Shown here: positions 60,288 to 64,000 of the stretch, piece by piece | Position numbering within the stretch: position 1 is the stretch's first letter | Layout: each line of letters opens with the position of its first letter | Assembly: GCF_018143015.1 (NCBI RefSeq) | Contig: NC_054756.1 | Coordinates: 22,129,298 to 22,193,297, forward strand | DNA: 64,000 bases | Reading direction: 5' to 3' | DNA from: Lytechinus variegatus | Lineage: Eukaryota > Echinodermata > Echinoidea > Temnopleuroida > Toxopneustidae | Notes under the pieces: generated by a model | Database searches by the model: none | Told to the model about the DNA's origin: nothing | What the model saw: only the letters and a program-made list of their open reading frames with translations | Position numbers and translations under genes: made by a program

Positions 60288-63200
60288 CTGGTTATTAAGA
60301 GGAATGTGACAGTAATCACAAGAAAATAATAACAAGACCAACAACACGAGTGAATAAAATTACAACAAAACAAATTATAGAAACTTGTACACTAATCCTG
60401 ATAGCATTACCAAACCTTAGGATAAGGTGAGTACAAGGGAGAAGTTAAAGTTGTAGTTATTGTCTATATACGTGGCGACGTGTTGGTTTTCAAAAAGGAA
60501 ATAACAACTTATGTGTTTTGTACATTGTATTCATGTAAGAGTAATGAATTAAGTGCTCTTTAATCGTGTGTCTTTCATGAATGGCTTTCAAACTTGCTTT
60601 TATTAAATACTAAGTGCTATTAATTTGTACATGCGATGTGACTTTTGCTTGTTTTGTGTTTTTGCATCTTTTGTTCGTTGGTATTATTACTATTGAATTG
60701 CCGTATGCCATATTGGGGCATTTTAGCAATCGCTTCGCAGGCGCTTAACCCTTTGCGCGCTGATTTTGCAATTTTGCACATTCGTACGATTAAATTCAAC
60801 GAACAATCGTAATAATTAGTTTTCTCTCCTACCTTCAAATTAGATAAGCTAATGAAAGGGCAATTTATTTCTCGGATAACATCTATATAATAATAAGTAT
60901 CGATGGTGCAATATGGATATCTTGAATTAAAGAAAATAACATGGAAACAATTGTCATTATCATCCCCAAAAATTAATTCAGCCTGCGGAGACTTAATATT
61001 GCGCAGAGGAACTTGTCAAAAGCCTTTCATAACAAAGAAGCCTCAGTTGAAAATCGCTCAATCAAAACAGTAGTGTCTACCGAGACCCCGAACAAACGGC
61101 ATATTTGCATTTTTATTTATTTCTATTTATTTATTTTTTTTGGGGGGGGAGGGGTCCGGTCCGAATCTTAAGACGAAATGCTGTCCGAGTCCGCCAACTT
61201 TCGAAAATGATCTCTAATCTACTTCTTTTTTTTTTATTATTTTACGGGCATTGTTTATTTATGTATTTATTTATTAATGACGTATTAGTTAAACATGGTA
61301 GCCCCATCAGTAGTAGAATACTGGTGTACTTTGGGGCCCTGTATAACATAAAACAAAACAATATACAAATCCTAAACATAAACAGGTGGAAATTTCAGGT
61401 ATAGAACTACATTTAATAATATAACATTATTTCATTTTTATGAAATTGAGAACGATAAATTAACCTAGAGATACAAGTAGAAAGTGACAGGGAAAAGAGG
61501 ATAGAAGGTAGGATAAGATGAGGAAAAGAAGAAAATAGAGAGCTAGAGCGGAAGAAAAAGGCACATCTCCATACTCTTCCCCTATAGTACTATAGTATAT
61601 TTTATAACAATATCCATCAATTCCAAAATGCACGGATTTAAGTTTAACATACCAGATCGATCGAGGCCAGCGACCAACCGAACTCTGGACCTACTTTAAA
61701 ATCAAAACCCAAAAGGATTCAAATTAAAAAGAAAAGAAAAAAAAAAGAATACAAACTCCTAATGATTCCAAAACCCGGCTGGTCCCTAACCACAGCCGTC
61801 TGGGAGTTGTTTTTAATAAAGATTTTCAACGTTGTAGAAATCGCCTGAGTAGTGGTTGTGAAAACTCCCTTATTGTGTAGCAGTCACACAAAACAAACTG
61901 TACATCGATCAAGGTTATACTATTTAAAAAAAAGTTCCATAACATTTGCTCCGGCGACAATTATTGCTCTGCTGTAAATTTCCACTCATTAATGGAATGA
62001 TTAATTCAACCCTGGATTAAACACTACAGCATGTACAGTCTTTCATTACAATCATTAACCTAACCCTTATCCTATATATAGCTGAAAACTCAGACTATCG
62101 GAAATCATAATCCTTACCCTATATCTTAGACGAAATTGCGTTCGAAAATACTTATTTAGTGCTTCAAAAATTTAAATATAAAGTGACCGGAAACACCATC
62201 TTAATTTCATCCCATACACTTATGGGTACTATTTAGGCGTCTATAAGACGCCTATTTACGAAATCGGGGTTTACCTTGTAGTTTTTAGCTTTTTCATTCT
62301 CAAAATGCTTGGTGAACGAATGTAGTTGCATCAATCAATCATATTACGATAAAATCCTTGAAATCTACAAAGATTGAGGTTAATCGTCACCTTATTATTA
62401 TCATGATTGTAGATCTAGATCCGGGTGGTGTTCCCTAAAGCTGTGCGTAAAGTTACGCACAACTTTACGACCTACTGGAACATGTTCTTATACATAAGTC
62501 AGCTACGTAGGGATATATCATATAGCACACGAAAGGATCACCAGTCGTGCGTAAAGTCATTCGTAACTTACAAGCAGCATAATGAAACGGGCCCCTAGCT
62601 GGTACACCAATGTAAACGTATCTGTTTGAAATCATGACATTCCAGCTGAAAACAGATAATTCTGATGATCACAATCATATTGTGACCGTGAATTCATATT
62701 AAATGGGAAAAAAATACCCGACTCTTGATGGAATTCTGTGCCTATTTTGCTCGCTTTTTATAATAACTCTTTTTTCGATTTGATTATATTTTATTAATGT
62801 TCCGTCCACTAAGCACAACCGAATATAAGAAACAATACATAGTCAAATTTAAATTCATTTTTTCCAGAGCCATTTCACACATACTTTTTTTTCAATTTAT
62901 GCATCCAAACACTATAGGGTGGTAATTTTATGGGATTCTATTCGAATTCATTTTGAAATCGATGTTACAACTATCATTTATCTTTAAATGAACAGGTCAA
63001 CACGTTATATTTTTTCTGAGGAAAATGTCATCAATCTATGTCTCATGCAGTATGGGGCAGCTGCTCAATTGCGATGTGTTTTTTTTTCACAGTTTAAACT
63101 TTAAAAGTAACGCTATTGTATTTGATTCATTTTACCAATTGTGCTGTCGCGTTTAAATTTCCCTTTAGCATGTTTAGCATGACATGCCTAAAATGCTCAT

Positions 63201-63433
63201 TTCATAGCGGTCACTTAGAGTATGTCTAGGATATTTAACTAGGAACTTGTCAGGGGTCCAAACTATCATGCAGGCCCCGAGATATCATTGAGCAAATATG
63301 GTTTATATCTGACCATAATAAGCATTTGCAAGTTCCGTCTAGAGAATGCGATATTATATCGAGGAAAACCCCCCAAACATAGTCTACACTCCATTCGTTG
63401 GGGAATATTTGCTCCTTCTCCCCCCCCCCCACC
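60288..63433. other. Intergenic, no gene recognised
   Basis: AT-rich. Notable only for the cgtaaagttacgcac inverted motifs at 62440-62580, a G-run near 61141, and the short perfect hairpin TAGGCGTCT-ATA-AGACGCCTA at 62234-62254. Confidence 0.5.
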
Positions 63434-63434
63434 C

Positions 63435-63540
63435 ACCTCTATCTATCTATCTATTTATCTATTTGTATATTTATTTGTCTATCTATATATCTATATCTAT
63501 CTATCTATCTGCCTATCTTTATTTTATCTATCTTTTCATC
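63435..63540 (+). repeat. (CTAT)n microsatellite
   Basis: Tetranucleotide array preceded by a C-run. The frames over it encode Ile, Tyr, Leu and Ser repeats only. Confidence 0.93.
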
Positions 63541-63590
63541 TCCCCCATCCCCCTCTCTCTCTCCTTCTTCAAACTCGCTTGTATAGTCGC

Positions 63591-63683
63591 CCAGTAAAAA
63601 AGGATAAGTGACAGAGTTTATGCAGTAAAAAAAGGGATAAGTGACAGGGTTTCAGCAGTAGAAAGGGATAAGTGACAGAGTTT
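63591..63683 (+). repeat. Three tandem ~34-bp units
   Basis: The unit cagtaaaaaaggataagtga followed by cagagttt is present three times with small changes (ggataagtgacag begins near 63601, 63635 and 63667). Confidence 0.85.
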
Positions 63684-64000
63684 CGAAACACAGATAAGGC
63701 TCCCCTGCCACCTTCCCTTTGATGATAAAGAATGGTATATGTGTTTTCTCCCTTTATATGTTTGAATTGTAAAACAAAAGCATGGTATTTTAAGTTCCAA
63801 CTAACATTACTAACATTGCTTAATTTGAAATTGAGGAAAAAGAAAATCATTAATATCTTAATAAAGTTGTCAATAAACGAATAAACCACAAAATGCGAGA
63901 TCCTTGAGTCGCAATTATCCCTGGTTACGTAAGCCTACATATATACACTTCAATATCCATCCTATATACATTCCGCTTTGTAACTGAACAAAGGCTGTAT

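Overview
This looks like a window of an AT-rich animal genome with introns. GT-AG exons are small and far apart, and they sit in a sea of miniature inverted-repeat elements (MITEs), tRNA-derived SINEs, retrotransposon tails, microsatellites and poly(C)/poly(G) tracts. The two gene families, SRCR receptors and R-spondin, fit a deuterostome. The palindromic agcgcgaagcgcgagc motif and the tRNA-derived SINE type make an echinoderm (perhaps a sea urchin) my best guess. That is inference: no rRNA or mitochondrial marker is present to confirm it.

Bases 1288-10794, + strand: the last six exons of a cell-surface receptor whose 5' end is missing. The spliced product reads: one group-A SRCR domain (six cysteines, split over two exons), one WSC domain (eight cysteines), a Thr/Ser-rich stalk, one transmembrane helix, and a tail of about 110 residues. 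The tail carries YSDL-x9-YESL, a PxxP segment and a C-terminal YENY. The introns bounding the extracellular exons are all phase 1, so frame and domain structure support each other. I do not know a named gene with this architecture.

Bases 10795-33574: no confident gene. It holds several TTAA-flanked MITEs, an hAT-type MITE with a perfect 8-bp target duplication, a SINE, a non-LTR retrotransposon tail and microsatellites. There is one possible orphan first exon (29909-30128) and a possible promoter region near 31.7 kb.

Bases 33575-58187, + strand: a complete R-spondin gene in five coding exons (275 residues). It runs signal peptide, furin-like repeats 1 and 2, thrombospondin type-1 domain, and a basic tail. 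Intron 1 is about 20 kb and packed with nested repeats, and a foldback element ends 38 bp before exon 2. The residues used by vertebrate R-spondins to bind ZNRF3/RNF43 and LGR4-6 are conserved.

Bases 58188-64000: a foldback element, a tRNA-like fragment, a SINE and simple repeats, with no coding evidence. The two genes share a strand. R-spondin acts in Wnt signalling. The receptor's WSC domain is also found in the Wnt co-receptor Kremen, but nothing here shows a functional link. Nearly all other open frames lie over repeats or low-complexity DNA.
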